Assembly (NCBI GenBank): GCA_964487155.1
Contig: CAZAQB010000204.1
Coordinates: 1-5,221, forward strand
Reading direction: 5' to 3'
DNA: 5,221 bases
DNA from: CAZAQB01 sp964487155
Lineage (GTDB): Bacteria > Pseudomonadota > Gammaproteobacteria > Nitrococcales > Nitrococcaceae
The notes beneath the pieces are model-generated. The model saw nothing but the letters and a program-made list of their open reading frames with translations, made no database searches and was not told the DNA's origin. Below are positions 5,196 through 5,221 of this stretch, in pieces. How positions within the stretch are numbered: position 1 is the stretch's first letter; every line of letters starts with the position of its first letter. Made by a program: the position numbers and the translations under genes.

Positions 5196-5221
5196 TTCGC
5201 TGGGTGCCGGGTGGAATCATC

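Larger units (their letters stand above)
4889..5221. other. Non-coding region downstream of the nif operon
   Basis: This 333-base stretch holds no convincing gene on either strand. It contains an intrinsic terminator (4927-4958), two inverted REP-like elements (5041-5076 and 5162-5195) and a short hexamer triplication (5101-5118). I see nothing in 4959-5034 beyond weak, imperfect pairing. The minus-strand reading frame that crosses the left part lacks recognisable motifs and continues as a shadow through the nifY-like gene. Confidence 0.75.

Overview
This window is the 3' part of a molybdenum-nitrogenase structural operon. All genes lie on the + strand: the 3' half of nifH (dinitrogenase reductase), complete nifD and nifK (MoFe protein alpha and beta subunits), nifT, a small 2[4Fe-4S] ferredoxin gene, and a nifY/nafY-type gene for a cofactor-carrier or apo-nitrogenase-binding protein. 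A strong intrinsic terminator follows the last gene. The remaining ~260 bases are non-coding and hold a pair of inverted, REP-like palindromic elements.

Organism: base composition is clearly high in G+C (judged by eye, not counted). From memory of the Azotobacter vinelandii proteins, NifH, NifD and NifK align with them almost without gaps. NifK has the same length and the same P-cluster residue numbers, and NifD is offset by one residue. This points to a gammaproteobacterium, for example Azotobacter/Pseudomonas relatives or purple-sulfur and Ectothiorhodospira-like lineages. The Allochromatium-type ferredoxin and the GTAG-headed REP-like elements fit this, but genus cannot be assigned from the window.

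Layout: 1-473 nifH (5' end outside the window); 508-532 hairpin just before the nifD ribosome binding site; 548-2017 nifD; 2027-2060 overlapping hairpins including a perfect 20-bp palindrome; 2109-3680 nifK; 3687-3714 hairpin; 3730-3942 nifT; 4003-4200 ferredoxin; 4211-4888 nifY/nafY-like; 4927-4958 terminator; 5041-5076 and 5162-5195 inverted REP-like elements with a short TCCAGG triplication between them.

How the genes work together: NifH passes electrons, with ATP hydrolysis, to the NifDK tetramer, which reduces N2 at FeMo-co. The ferredoxin is a plausible electron donor to NifH or to cofactor assembly. The NifY/NafY-like protein probably binds FeMo-co or apo-NifDK during maturation. NifT is a conserved companion of unknown function. 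All genes read the same way and no internal sigma-54-type promoter was found, so they are probably co-transcribed from a promoter upstream of nifH, outside the window. Hairpins in the three gaps from nifH to nifT may set relative mRNA levels. The coding content is canonical. The less ordinary signals are the intercistronic RNA structures and the covarying REP-like pair. I did not find an undescribed system.
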